Source of the DNA: Cryptomeria japonica
Lineage: Eukaryota > Streptophyta > Pinopsida > Cupressales > Cupressaceae
Assembly: GCF_030272615.1 (NCBI RefSeq)
Contig: NC_081412.1
Coordinates: 99,011,796-99,075,795, forward strand
DNA: 64,000 nucleotides
Reading direction: 5' to 3'
In this document: in pieces, positions 37,101 through 48,395 of the stretch
Layout of the letters: the number at the start of each line of letters is the position of its first letter
Numbering within the stretch: position 1 is the stretch's first letter
Program-made: the position numbers and the translations under genes
Notes under the pieces: generated by a model
The model's input: the letters and a program-made list of their open reading frames with translations, nothing else
Told to the model about the DNA's origin: nothing
Databases searched by the model: none

Positions 37101-38262
37101 GGAGGTGACGAGAATTTTGTCTTTGAAGGAGCTGCAAGAGAAGGACTCACAGATTCAACAGTTAAAGGCGGCTTCTAGAGATGCTACTTAGGTGCAAGTA
37201 CAGCTGCGTGAAGAGATTCACTTGAAGGAAGATTACACCCGGTAGCTAAGTGAGGCTCAAGTGTTGTTGTCGGAAGAAAAGATGAGGTTTGAGGCAAAGC
37301 TGAAAGCAAAAGATGAAAGCATCGGGCAATCTGAGAAGCGCCTTCTAGAGGTGGAGGCTCTCCTACGACATGAATAAGATCAAGCATCATAGCTTCTGTA
37401 GATGGTGCAAGATGGAAAGGCCAGAATCCTCACCCTAGAGAACTAGATGATTATTGAACAAAACAAATGCAGGGAGCTGCAACAAGAAGTGATGGCAAAA
37501 GGTGATGAAGTCTCGCAACTCCTAAGCATTTTGCCCCTGGTGCAGGTGGCTCGAGACTTTTCAAAAATTCTAGTAGAATTGTATGTTTCACATTGGGAGA
37601 AAATTAAGCAATATGGCCCCTCGCTTCAGCCTGTGCTGAGATTCATTCGAGAAGAACAATCCCTTTGTGCGGAAGTAGAAGCTCTAGTAAATAGTTCGAT
37701 GGTTGTTTTGGCTCCCAAGATCCCTGTGGCTCAGGTTTCAATCCAAATGTTGTATGCAACTCAAGATGATGAACTAAGAGAGAAGGGTATTGTTGATCAC
37801 AAGCAGCTGAGCAAAAGGATGAATGTTTTCATCAATCACCAAAGAATGGTCATGCATGTATCAACCACACTAGAGCCATTACAAATCTTTGTCCCAGACA
37901 TCAAGCAGCATATAGAAAAGTTTGTTTCATTAGGCTTGCCTTCCCCTTTCTTTGTTGATGGTTCTGTATTAGGGGTTGAACAGCTGTCAAATCAAATTGA
38001 ACACCTTCAGCAAGATAGGTCTTTCATCCAGAACCTGAGTGAACCTACCTCAGTCGAGGACGTAGAGCATCTTCTGCATCCCCTTGCTCAGCTCTACGCT
38101 CTTTTAAATTTGGTCCATGATGAACCTATAGGCTTGTCGTTCAGTGAGGTCATATGCTTAGATCAACACTATCAGAATCTAGATGCACAAGCATTGGCTT
38201 CTGAGGAGGATTTTTTGTTATTGCAGCAGGTTTCCGACCTGCTCCATCAAATCTTAACATGA
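34174..38262 (+). pseudogene. Single-frame 4.1 kb accessory ORF of the gypsy element
   Basis: About 1,363 codons in one frame from ATG 34,174 to TGA 38,260-38,262, broken only by about 19 stops (mostly TAG), no frameshift. Part 1 (34,174-35,800): globular, with VHFWNSGAPQFMVPMVPYCP, then VISPKAVRDMMSCPIFEGIE and WTPLLLASYDAYQFSDFFLT, reminiscent of plant mobile domain proteins. Part 2 (35,850-36,160): charged, Lys/Arg/Ser-rich with KRWSEKHLRDSPLKKRQ, a possible nuclear signal. Part 3 (36,170-36,660): Pro/Ser/Thr/Phe-rich low complexity. Part 4 (36,800-37,440): Gln/Glu/Lys heptad-like coiled coil. Part 5 (37,447-38,262): open 271-codon helical end. It lies between integrase and the 3' LTR. Not an obvious envelope: no clear signal peptide or transmembrane segment. 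Function unknown. Confidence 0.75.
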
Positions 38263-38337
38263 AGTCTGGTCTTCGAACCAACAATTTTGGGTTCATGTAT
38301 TCCACAGGTAGAATTCCCCCTGTTAGTCGCCAAGAAA

Positions 38338-39417
38338 TGTTCACATTAAAATCCCTGGGGCAAGTTTGCGGCTGGAGTATCTTCTTTTCCCTCTCAGCTT
38401 TCCAGCAGTGCGTGGCGTGCAGGATAGTTGTCAGCTCGACGTTGCCCCCAGTGGTTCATGTTTTCCGTTTAAGGATTGGAGTAGCCCGATGGTGACAAAT
38501 GGAGAAGCTTTGTTGACTGGGCCTTTTTTCGGGGCCCACCTTGTAGCACAAGTGGGAAAGGGACACCTAGAACCTTCATGCAAGCGGATGTGTTTCTTTT
38601 TGAAGAGGTTTTTCAGAAGAGGCCTCTCCGCCTGTCGCGTTTTCTTCTACGGTTAGAAAAATATTTTCCGTTTGGGTCGATATGAACATCATCGCAGGCA
38701 AGAACCAAAGCCTCGGGTCCATTTTGTTGGGTGTGACCTCATTGGGTGACATGGCTTGGTTTTTCTGTTCAGGGGCGGTTATGCATGTTTGGCGTATTTT
38801 GGAGTTGTTAGCAAAGCCGCGGGCTCTATTTATGCTTGTTTTTTCCCTGTTGTAGGGGTTCAAAACTTTTAAGAAAAACAATTAAGGATCTTAGATAATT
38901 GGAGCTGTTATAGTTTTTTCAAGAGGAAGGTAAATCAAGATTGTGCATGTGGCCTTCATGATTACCTCTTTTGGATGCTTAAATAGGCTTTGTTGTGTGT
39001 TTTCTTGTATTCTTGATGACTTTAGAGATATCTATCTAATAATCTTTCGATTAAACTATGTTCCGCACTTGTTATCTGGTGGATGCATGGTATATGTTTC
39101 TTTATGTTTTTCAGAGGAATCCTAATTGTATCTTAATTTTTATTCTGTTCAGGCATGTAGATTGTTGAATGGGCTTTAAAACCATGTGTTTCCTGGTTTT
39201 ATATGCTATTTGCTTTTTATGAAAGGTTCTGGCGCATCGCTTCAATAGCATAGATCTTTTTATCTTAAGTTTCCTTCTTTTCCCTTTTCCTTGCCCCCCA
39301 AAGGAAGAGCTGACTTCTCAATCTGGAGGTTATTTAGTGAATCCCACGCAGTAGGTTCCCCATCACTGAATTTCCCATAAGGCTGTTTGTTTCCCAAAGT
39401 CAAATTTAGAGTCAACA
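38338..39417 (+). repeat. Gypsy 3' LTR
   Basis: 1,080 bp, TGTTCACATT to GAGTCAACA, uninterrupted. It preserves the empty copia target (38,938-38,942) and retains many CpG sites that are TG/CA in the 5' LTR. The sequence just upstream (GCCAAGAAA) is a weak polypurine tract. Confidence 0.95.
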
Positions 39418-39422
39418 GTGAC
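39418..39422 (+). repeat. Target-site duplication GTGAC, right copy
   Basis: Second copy of the gypsy target duplication; the LINE reading frame resumes directly after it. Confidence 0.9.
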
Positions 39423-41986
39423 TTCTAAGGAGAAATATATGTTTGTCAAACTGGATATGGCTAAGGCCTAGGATAGAGTTAAGTGGCGTTTTTTGCAAAA
39501 AAATCCCTTAGCCTTTGGCTTTTGTTTTGAATGGGTCAGTTGGATGATGAGTTGTGTTACTTCATCATTCTTGGTTATTATTAATGGTGAGCCCTCTACA
39601 ATATTTGGTGCTTTCAGGGGGCTTCTCCAAGGGGATCCTTTGTCCCCCTATTTGTTTATTATTATGGCTGAGAGCCTTGGTCTCAAGTCTCAGGTTTCCC
39701 ATGGCATCATTCAAGGACCTAGAGTTGGGGTAATAGGCTACCTAGTGTTTCCCATCTCTAGTTTGTGGATGATACTATTGTTATGGGGATTGCTCACCTT
39801 CATGAAGTTGAATCATTTAGGTGGGTGTTGGATATCTATTTAGCTACTTCAGGTCAAAAAGACAATGAGCATAAATCTTCTATTTTCTTTTTTAACACTC
39901 TAAAACTTATTCAAAGAAGTATTGCTAATATTTTGAGGTTTCAAGTAGGTTCTCTCCCCTTGATCTACCTGGGTATTCCTCTTGTTATTGGTAGGCAAAT
40001 TAGACCTTTCTAGAAATACTTGCTTGATAAGTTGCGAAGGAAGGTTCATCATTGGACTCATTGTTGACTTTCCACTGCTGCTAAGGTGAATCTTCTTCAA
40101 TTGGTGATACATGCTCTTCCTATCTACATGAGTTTTGTTCACGCAACTTTTTGTATTTCCTTAAGGAATTTGATGCTCTCTCACACCAATTCTATTGGAG
40201 TGGTAATTTGTAGACTTCTAAGTGGAGTTTAGTTAAGTGAGATATTGTTTGTAGGCCAAAGAAGGAGAGGGGACTTGGTCTTCATTTTGCTATCTTGAAT
40301 GACAAACTTTTATAGCCAAATTATATTGGCACTAGTGTACTAGTCAACATCGGGTTTGGTCTTGTATTATCATGCATAAGTATCTAAAAGGGGGTTAATT
40401 TGTTGGAAGTTCCTCGCTATTCATTGGAGGGAAGGGGTTCTATGATTTGGCACACTTTGAAGACTGGGGCTCACTTGGTTAAGAGTGGTCTATTTTGGAT
40501 TTGTAATAAGGGCTCTGAAGCTCTTTTTTGATTGGATTCTTGGGATGACAATCCCCCTATTCTTTCTTTGTATCCGCATCTCCAACCTCTTTGTGATAGT
40601 TTTTCTACTGCTGGTTGGGATAAGGTAGAGCTTTTTAAGACTGCTCGGAATTTAGGATTGGTGGTTGGTTGTAGGTTGAAGGATCCCTGTGAATGTTTAC
40701 TAGGTGGATCAAATTAAGACCAGGAAGAGTTGTCTCATATTCTTGTTGCTCATGAGTGCAACTCCTTGGAGGGACAAGATGTTCTTGCCTAGGGAAATGA
40801 TTCTTCTAGTAAGTAATATATTTCTGCAGGGTATCTGGAGTTTGATAAGTAGTTGTTTGGTGGCTTTGAGGTGCCTTCATGGAAGCAGGTGTGGGACAAA
40901 TTTTCTTAGCCCAAATGCAACTTCTTCATGTGGCTGGTGGTTCAGAACTGATGTCTTTCTTGGGATAACCTACACAAGCGGGGTTTCTTGGGTCCCTTGA
41001 TGTGCATTTTGTGTTGGAATAGTGAGGAGAGTGTTTCTCATCTTTTCTTTCAATGCTCTTTCTCCAAGGAGATCTGGCACATTTGGTGAGGTGTTTGGAA
41101 TCACGCATGTTGCATTTGACTTCATTGGTCGAGTTTTGGGATCATTGGGGGTAAGGCTCCCGTTAAGACTTCTTTTATTTCCGGGTTGCCTGGACTCTGG
41201 GTCCTACCTTTATCATATGACATATTTGGTTGGAGAGGAATCGTATTATTCTTCATGATGCTAGAATGGTTGTTCAACACTTGTGGTGAAAAATTATTCA
41301 TTCTCTTCAAGAGACGGTTTCGACAAAGTGTGACTTGGCTGGAGGTGTGGATCCTCGAGATGTTGCTATTTGCAACCATCTCAATTTTCCTCTTCAAGGA
41401 AGTGTTTCGATGCGAGTTGGACATGTCATGCGGAATAAATGTAGATGTCCTTTGCAGAAGGTAAATCAAGGGGGTTGATGGACCCCTCCTCCTCAAGGAG
41501 TTTTGAAAATTAATGTTGATGGTTCATCACGAGGGAATCTTGGTCATGATGGTATTGGTGGGGTTGGTTGTGATAGCTCTGGTGATGTTCTCAGTTTATT
41601 TTTTCTATTTTTAAAGGTATTCATACTAATAATTTAATGGACCTCTTGCCACCTTGTATGTTGTGGAGCATGGTTGTAGTCTCAATTGGCGTAGGATTAT
41701 TTGTGAATCTAATTCTTAGGTGTTGGTGACTTTGCCGAATGGTCAGAGACTTGATGATGTTAGTTAGCACTTAGTTGTGGTTATTAAATAGATTCTTCAA
41801 TTGTGTGGCTCTTTGGAATCTGTTACTTTTAGTCATATTCCTAGGGAGTGGAATGGAGTTGCAGATTGTCTAGCCAAATGAGCTTTTTATCAATTGCAAA
41901 ACTCAAAAATTATGGATTGGGGACAATTGCCTTCAACTTTGTCTCATATGCTAGATAGCTTAATGAAGAATAACATAATGATATAA
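39423..41986 (+). pseudogene. LINE ORF2, 3' part: RT catalytic half, Cys/His region and RNase H
   Basis: Continues the RT directly from 18,304. FVKLDMAKA (first catalytic Asp) lies near 39,450; LLQGDPLSPYLFIIMAE is at 39,624-39,675; the catalytic box FVDD is at 39,762-39,773 after a frameshift. LPLIYLGIPL (39,957) and STAAKVNLLQ (40,072) mark the thumb. A zf-RVT-like region with WDNLHKRGFLGP and CxLCWNSEESVSHLFFQC is at 40,960-41,070. The last domain is an RNase H (INVDGSSRGNLGHDGIGG near 41,511; ADCLAK near 41,864). Numerous stops and at least four frame changes exclude activity. Confidence 0.88.
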
Positions 41987-41990
41987 TGTT

Positions 41991-43845
41991 TTATATTTCT
42001 TTTTGTGATTGAATAAATTTTACCCCTTTTAATAAAATTTTTAATATTTTATTTTTAAATTAAATATTATAAAATCATAATATATAAATTAATACTTTTA
42101 TTACATGTTTTAAATAAAACAAAATTTAAATTTAAAAAGCATAAAAAAATTAATTATGAAAACTAAAGAACTAGTTTCTTTAAAAACTAAAGCAAAATTT
42201 CTTATTATTAAAAGCTAAACTTCCATGTGAGTTTTTGAAAATTAAAGTTCTTTTAAAAAGATCATTACACATGCTTAGTTTTTCAAACCATAGTAAAGTA
42301 TTTTAGGCTTATTCTAAATAGATGTTTTTCACTTTAAATTTGACTTCTTAAAATTAGAAAGCGAGAGTTTTGAACCGAAAGTAAACATAGCAAAGAATAT
42401 GTATATTAAATCGATATGCATGCATGGAAGGGTTTAGGGAATTTGACTTATTATTTTCCAACGAATGCTGGGTATAAATCAAATTAAAATTAAACTATAT
42501 AGATATCGGTTTGACTTATTCATAGGAGACTATGAATAAATCTTCATTTCACATCTTTCTATTTTAAATTGGTTGTCAATTTTCAATAAGTGCCACGTAG
42601 TGGCTAGTACTTGTCGCTAGTACTTGTCGTCTTTATAGTATTGCAATAATGAAAAAATTATCTAGTTAATAGATTAGTTATAAAATATCAATTTGAGCAT
42701 ATGTTTCAACAATAGTTAGAGATAGTATACTTTCAAGCATATGTATTGTAGTTATGCATTAAAGAGTACCCAAAATTGTATATATAATGAACAAATTGAA
42801 ATTCAAAGTTGAAAGTATTTTATTGATTAAATATTTACAGTTATTGCATAATTATTCTAATTTTTAAAATAACAATTAATATGTTCCAACTCTAAAATTA
42901 TATAATTATATAATACAATTATCTCTATAAATTTAATTCTAAATTTAACAATAACCATCAATCTAATCTTAACTCTTGATCTGATTTTAATCCTTACCCT
43001 AATCTTAACCTTTGATCTAAGTTTAACCCTAACATTAATTTTAATCTTATGTTCAAATTCTAGTTGTGACCACAACCCTATTTCTAACATTAACATTAAT
43101 TTTCACTATAGCCCCAATTCTTAACCTAATTTTAACATTAAATATAACCCCTAATTCTAACATTGAATACAACCCCTAATTTTAACATTAAATAAAACCT
43201 TAATTCTAATTTTTCCTTAACTTCTACCCACAGTCCTTAATGTAAGTCTAAGCCTAACTCTAACCTTAACTATATTGATTTTAGAATTATAATAAATATA
43301 AATAATTAAGATTAGAGCTATAATATAATTAATAATTATAACTTAAGTTATAATCGTTTATTTTAATTATAACCTTAAAATTACTAATTATAATATTGAT
43401 TTTGAATTAATAATGATTTAATTTAAATATTTAAAATAATTATTAATTAACATTATGATATAATTGATGAAAATATTTATATTGTATAATTATTTTAAAT
43501 TTTAGAATAATAATTACTATGTTCTAACTTTAAAATTAAATAATAATGAAATTATAATAATATATATAATTCTAATTCTATATTAAAATTATAAATATTT
43601 CAACTTAATTTAAATCATAATTTAAAAATCTTGGATTTCCACATTCAAAACCATTTTTTTTTGTGTTCAAGCATAAAGAATATATTCCTTGAAAATTTTA
43701 CAAAGGTCTATTAAATTTTTAATCTGAAAACGTTCTTGGATTAACCCACAGATTGTGGAAAGCAAATTGAAAAGTGATCGGTTTATTGGTAATTAGTATA
43801 TATATTCATAAATATCTTTTAAAAATATATATTATTTTAATCTTT

Positions 43846-43848
<3 letters not shown>
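41991..43848. other. AT-rich spacer with degenerate telomere-like repeats
   Basis: No gene. From about 42,940 to 43,275 the plus strand carries many short variants of the plant telomere unit in CCCTAA orientation, such as TTTAACCCTAACATTAA and AACCCCTAATTCTAACATT, separated by AT-rich bases. Telomere-like variants of this kind also occur at 44,080-44,140, 45,040-45,240 and 46,450-46,630 in the opposite (TTAGGG) orientation. Confidence 0.6.

Positions 43849-43924
<76 letters not shown>
43849..43924 (+). repeat. (TA)n microsatellite, about 38 units
   Basis: Uninterrupted TA dinucleotide array within AT-rich DNA. Confidence 0.97.
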
Positions 43925-43929
<5 letters not shown>

Positions 43930-45293
43930 ATATTATATTATGTTATTATATCTAATTATAATAAGAATTATGGGGATGACCTCGCAGTGCAACAACATTG
44001 CAAACTTCGTGTTAATACGTAGGTCTTGAGTTAATATTACCATCAAAAAAAATTATAATGTTTTGTTTAAATCTTCAATTTAGCCTTATGTTAAGGTTGA
44101 ATTAAAGATAGGGTTAGATTTAAAGTTAGGTTAGGGTTAATGTCAATGTTGTTGGATAAACATTAATACTATCATTATATTTACAATTGAAAACAAAGAT
44201 AAAAAGTTAAAATTCAATTAAAATTACACTTAAATGTTCTATTATTTTCATCTTATATTATTTTTTCTAGTATTATATTATTATATATAATATTTACTTA
44301 AATTATTTTCATTATATTAAAGAAAATTATATTACTAAATTATATAAAGATTACCCGAATCTAACTTTTATATTTTTAATGTTGTGTATATTATATATTG
44401 ATGTTTAAAAAGTGAATTTTTATTTATTAAATTTAAATCCTTTATATTTATATAATTTTAAAAAGTTTTAAAGTTGTTAAATATTTGTTTGGTGGGTGTG
44501 TAAAATAAATTTGATAAGAAAATTGAAACATGCTAAATATTATTTTAACGTACCTAAAAAATTGCTTAAAATAATTATTCAATAGTGGATCCCAGAAATC
44601 CGCTAATAAGATGTGAATTTTCCAAGCCAATTTTAAAAATCATGCATCTCAACTTTATAAAAATTAAAAAACATAGATCAAAACAAAAAAATACAACGAG
44701 TTAACAAAAAACAATGCAATTGATTGCAATAGTACTAGCCTAACAACAAGTACTAATAACTAGTTATTATTCAATTGCTTTTCTATCAATTATAACTATG
44801 AAATTTTTCTTATAGAAATTTTTTTTCTTCAATTTAATTGGCTCAAATAATTTGCATCATACATTAAAATATTATAGAATAGCTTTACTAAATCTCTCAT
44901 TTATTTACTACATTTATATGTACTAGTTTGATTGAGTTCTTCAATTATCTATTCATTCATTATAATTAATACAGTGTAAATTATTAATCTCTTCTATTTA
45001 CTAATTGCTTGCAAACAAACATATTCAATTGCTATTACAAATAGGGTTAGGATTATAGTTCAACTGGGATTAGATTTATAGCTTAGTGTTAGAGTTTAAT
45101 TAGGAGTAGGGTTCAATTAGGGTTAAGACTATGATTCAATTAGTGTTTAATTAAAGTTATGAAATAAATTTTTGAGTTTGGATTAAATTATGGTTATAGT
45201 TCAAACATGGTTAGGGTAAGGATTTAACTAGGGTAAGAGTTAGGTATAAAGTTAAATTGAAGTTAGGATTCAAAGAGGTTAGGAATACAATTA
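43925..45293. other. AT-rich spacer with TTAGGG-like variants
   Basis: No gene. Contains scattered GTTAGGTTAGGGTTAATG-type sequence near 44,125 and GGGTTAGGATT / GGGTTCAATTAGGGTTAAG near 45,040-45,130. Confidence 0.5.
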
Positions 45294-46407
45294 TGTTGGT
45301 ATTATGGATGACTTCGTCATGTCTTGCATTGGTTTTGTCATTGATGTCAACACTTATCTTTCTAGAGGTCTGCATTATTGATTTGGCACTCTGGTTATAT
45401 TGGTTTATTGTTAAACCGACACATTGTGGTCCCGACATGGATATTGGCTTATGCATAGTGACCGGTATATGTTTCATCGGCAGCTCGGGAAGTTGATGAT
45501 GACTTGTTATCATCTGGAGATCATTTGGTTATGTCAAAGACATGGATTGGATGTTTGCATTTGGTGTTTTGCTTATTGGTCTGATCGGGTTCATATATTT
45601 GCCTTAACCGGCAGATAGGTCTAGGTTATGGACCGGTACAAGATATCATGTTCTAGATCAGCACGACACATTTTGGAAATGGTTTATTGATTGGATAATG
45701 TGTAAATGTATTGAGGCCAACATATTGTATTGCATCAAGACTTATTTTGTAAATGTAATATCTTTAGGCAGTCAACCTAATGATGAGGTCTTAGGTTTTG
45801 TATAAATAATTGTAAGATCTTATTTGGAAGAAGGATATGAGTGTGTGTGAATATTGAAGATCATTGTGAAGAGAGAAAATAAGCAAATCCTTGTGCGAAT
45901 CATGCAGATATTATCTGAAGGTTGAAGGAAAGGTTATGAAGGTGTTTGGCACTCATGGTCAGAGCTTAAACCGGTATTGAATCCAACATTGTAGATGCTA
46001 TATTAAAGCAGTACATTGTTATTGGATTTAACCATCCAATTGTAGTCAGTGTGACTCCTATTTTGTGATTGAGTAGTGAGCTCTAGGTGGTTGGCCTTTC
46101 TGCATGTGCAAACCCCATTATTGTATTCACTTACTATCTGCAGTAGTATCATCTGATTGTGGGTAAGGTTTCCCACTGTGGTTTTTCCCCTTACAGGGTT
46201 TCCATGTCAAAATCTTTGTGTCATGTGTTGTGGATGTTGTTTTGCTTTCTATTTCATGCATTAAGTTGTACCAGTAATACTATAACCGTTAATCTGTTTT
46301 ACCAACACTGAGTTTTAAGATGGAATAATTGGTTTTGGGTTTTAATTTATTGACAACTGATTCACCCCCCCCCCCCCCCTCTCAGTTGTCCTTCTCAGTT
46401 CCTAACA
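45294..46407 (+). mobile_element. Solo LTR of a Ty1/copia-type element
   Basis: 1,114 bp, TGTTGGTATT to CCTAACA, plus strand. Flanks AATTA (45,289-45,293) and AATTG (46,408-46,412) agree at four of five bases, so the duplication is probable but imperfect. It has a TATA box TATAAATA at 45,801, the shared TTGTCATTGATGTCAACA block near 45,334, and the complement of the conserved G-tract as a run of 15 C at 46,365-46,379. No internal region remains. Confidence 0.75.
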
Positions 46408-48390
46408 AATTGAATTAAGACTATAGTTATAATTGAATTTAGACACAAGACTTTTATTAGAGTTAAAATAGGGTTAGGGTAAGGGTTAATATTAGTGTTC
46501 AATTTAGGTTAGGGATTATTATGTGTTAAATTTAGGATTCACTTAAATTTATAATTAACATGAACAATTAGTATTATAGTTACCTGTTCAAATAAGATTA
46601 CAACTTAATTAGGGTTAGGATTCAATTAAAGTTATGGTTACAAAATTATTTATCTCTTCTATTTGCTAATTGTTTGCAAAAAAGTATACTCAATTACTAT
46701 TACAAATCTAAATGGCAAGTACGTGGCACTTTTTTTTATGATTGTAGAGTAAATCTAGTGTTGTTTTGAATTAAAAATTGCTCATAGAAGGAGAATTGCT
46801 TAAAAAAAAATTATGGTTACATAAACATTAAATTAGATTTTGATAATATAGGCTTATGCCCTAGCATATGTATATCCACACATATATGTCTATTGAGTCT
46901 TATATATGTGTGTATGTGTATGCATATTTTTGGCTAAGCTATGTGTAAATGAATTATTTAACTTTATCCTCTAGATATCTCTTTCATGCCTGTTTTCAAA
47001 GGACATGATTTGGTTCGAATCAAATAAATTATATGCATGATCATAATGAACTAAGCATGAATATAAACAATCATAAGCATGAAGATTTAGTTAGATTACA
47101 AACTATAATATTAGTGATTTCACATGTATATTAGATGCATAATTTCATTTAGCAATAATGATTGCATGTAGAATCGTGATGTCTGGCTTATGCATGAAAT
47201 GTGAAAGGACTGCATTCATAAGTTAGCATGTGTGTGTATGCATGAATGATTTTCTTTAAACAAAGTAGATTTATTTTTCTTGCATTGTCTAGTTTATGTT
47301 CTTGGGGGTGGGCATTGAATATGGATAAACAAATAAGTATGGTCCTCTTTTTATAATCTTCTGATATTTTAACAGTACTTTGATCAAAGTCATACATTCA
47401 TTGAAATAGATGAATTATCCTAGCAAGTTATATATATGTTTCTATCCCATATCTTGATAGTAGGACATTGTGCATTTTATAAAAATAAATGCATGTAGAT
47501 ATATCATATTGCACCAAGTTTCCCTCCTGCCTATTGTTTCCAAGTAGCTAGTACAAGGCTATGTATCTTTCATTTCATGAAAGATTTTAGGGGAGCGTAA
47601 ACTTTGTGGTTGGACAGAAAAGTGTTTGAACCAAGTTCTCATCTCTTGAGCTAGTAGATGACTGTTGAAGTTGATGGCATTCAGAGACCTATCATTTGTT
47701 TTTTCTCCATCATTTCTTATGTGTTTTTTCTATTATACCTTATATGATATTGTGGTGGACATATGACATGTGATGTCTAAATTTTGTACTATGCTTTCAT
47801 CACTTTCATTAGTTGTGCCTAGATTAAGCATTGTGTTATTAAGTTGTATTTGGCATTGGTATTGAGTTATTAATTTTTATTTTTTACTTTATTGTATTAA
47901 TTAGCATTTATTCATTTGTGAGATGAATTTTAAGAGGATAGAGCCCTTACAGATTCCCTAGGTTAAGAGCTTGGGAGAGTGACAAAAAAAATTGGGATGA
48001 ATTCGTGATAGCATTTTACACTTTATTAGTCAATCAAAAGGTTGGAAATGGAAACTCCATTTTGAGTACCATATTTGAGTGTGGATATACAAATTATTGC
48101 CTTATATATAATAGAGCTATAGAGATAAAAGATATAGGTTACAAGAATGGGATAAAAAATTGGATATGTTGAGATTGTTCACCGGTACATAAGAGCTGCT
48201 AGATTGGAGACAAAGAGGAGAATAAAAAAAAGATTGCATTGTACTATTTTTTTTTTCAATTTTCATGTGTTCTTGACCTCTCTTCTTGGTAGAGTTTCTT
48301 CCTACAAGGGTTTCTCTATGTAAATCCTATGTTATGTGATGCAATAAAATTGTTTAATGATCAGTCTATTTACTAATTTCAATCCATTAA
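46408..48390. other. AT-rich spacer
   Basis: No gene. TTAGGG-like variants at 46,450-46,630, and an alternating purine-pyrimidine patch (TATGTGTGTATGTGTATGCA) near 46,904. The rest is unremarkable AT-rich DNA. Confidence 0.5.
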
Positions 48391-48395
48391 ATATC

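Larger units (their letters stand above)
18305..39417 (+). mobile_element. Tat-like Ty3/gypsy element with accessory ORFs, carrying a nested copia
   Basis: About 13.96 kb after subtracting the copia element and its duplicated target. LTRs are 1,077 bp (18,305-18,909 plus 26,068-26,539) and 1,080 bp (38,338-39,417), consensus TGTTCACATT to GAGTCAACA; in the left copy TG has become TA. Order inside: primer site, gag with zinc knuckle, protease, archaeal-type RNase H, RT, RNase H, integrase, antisense ORF, large accessory ORF, 3' LTR. The second RNase H, antisense ORF and large size place it near the plant Tat/Ogre group. The CpG-to-TpG/CpA-type differences between LTRs and the many TAG stops show long residence in methylated chromatin. 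Confidence 0.9.
15400..41990 (+). mobile_element. L1-like LINE, interrupted by the nested gypsy and copia elements
   Basis: Two plus-strand parts, 15,400-18,304 and 39,418-41,990, form one plant L1-type LINE once the gypsy insertion and one GTGAC duplication are removed. The junction restores a continuous frame through the RT (SMVT then SKEKYMFVKLDMAKA). The order is ORF1 with a CCHC knuckle, then ORF2 with AP endonuclease, RT, a Cys/His C-terminal region and RNase H. The 5' end is uncertain, perhaps near 15,130. At the 3' end, ORF2 stops at about 41,986 and is followed by AATAAATTT-type signals and AT-rich sequence. Many stops, a damaged endonuclease and internal losses mean it was inactive, though I cannot tell how much decay preceded the gypsy insertion. 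Confidence 0.85.

Noticed and set aside
43970-44035. tRNA-derived SINE with a B-box-like TAGGTCTTGAGTT
   Set aside because: No convincing A box at the right spacing and no tail or duplication; probably chance in AT-rich sequence.
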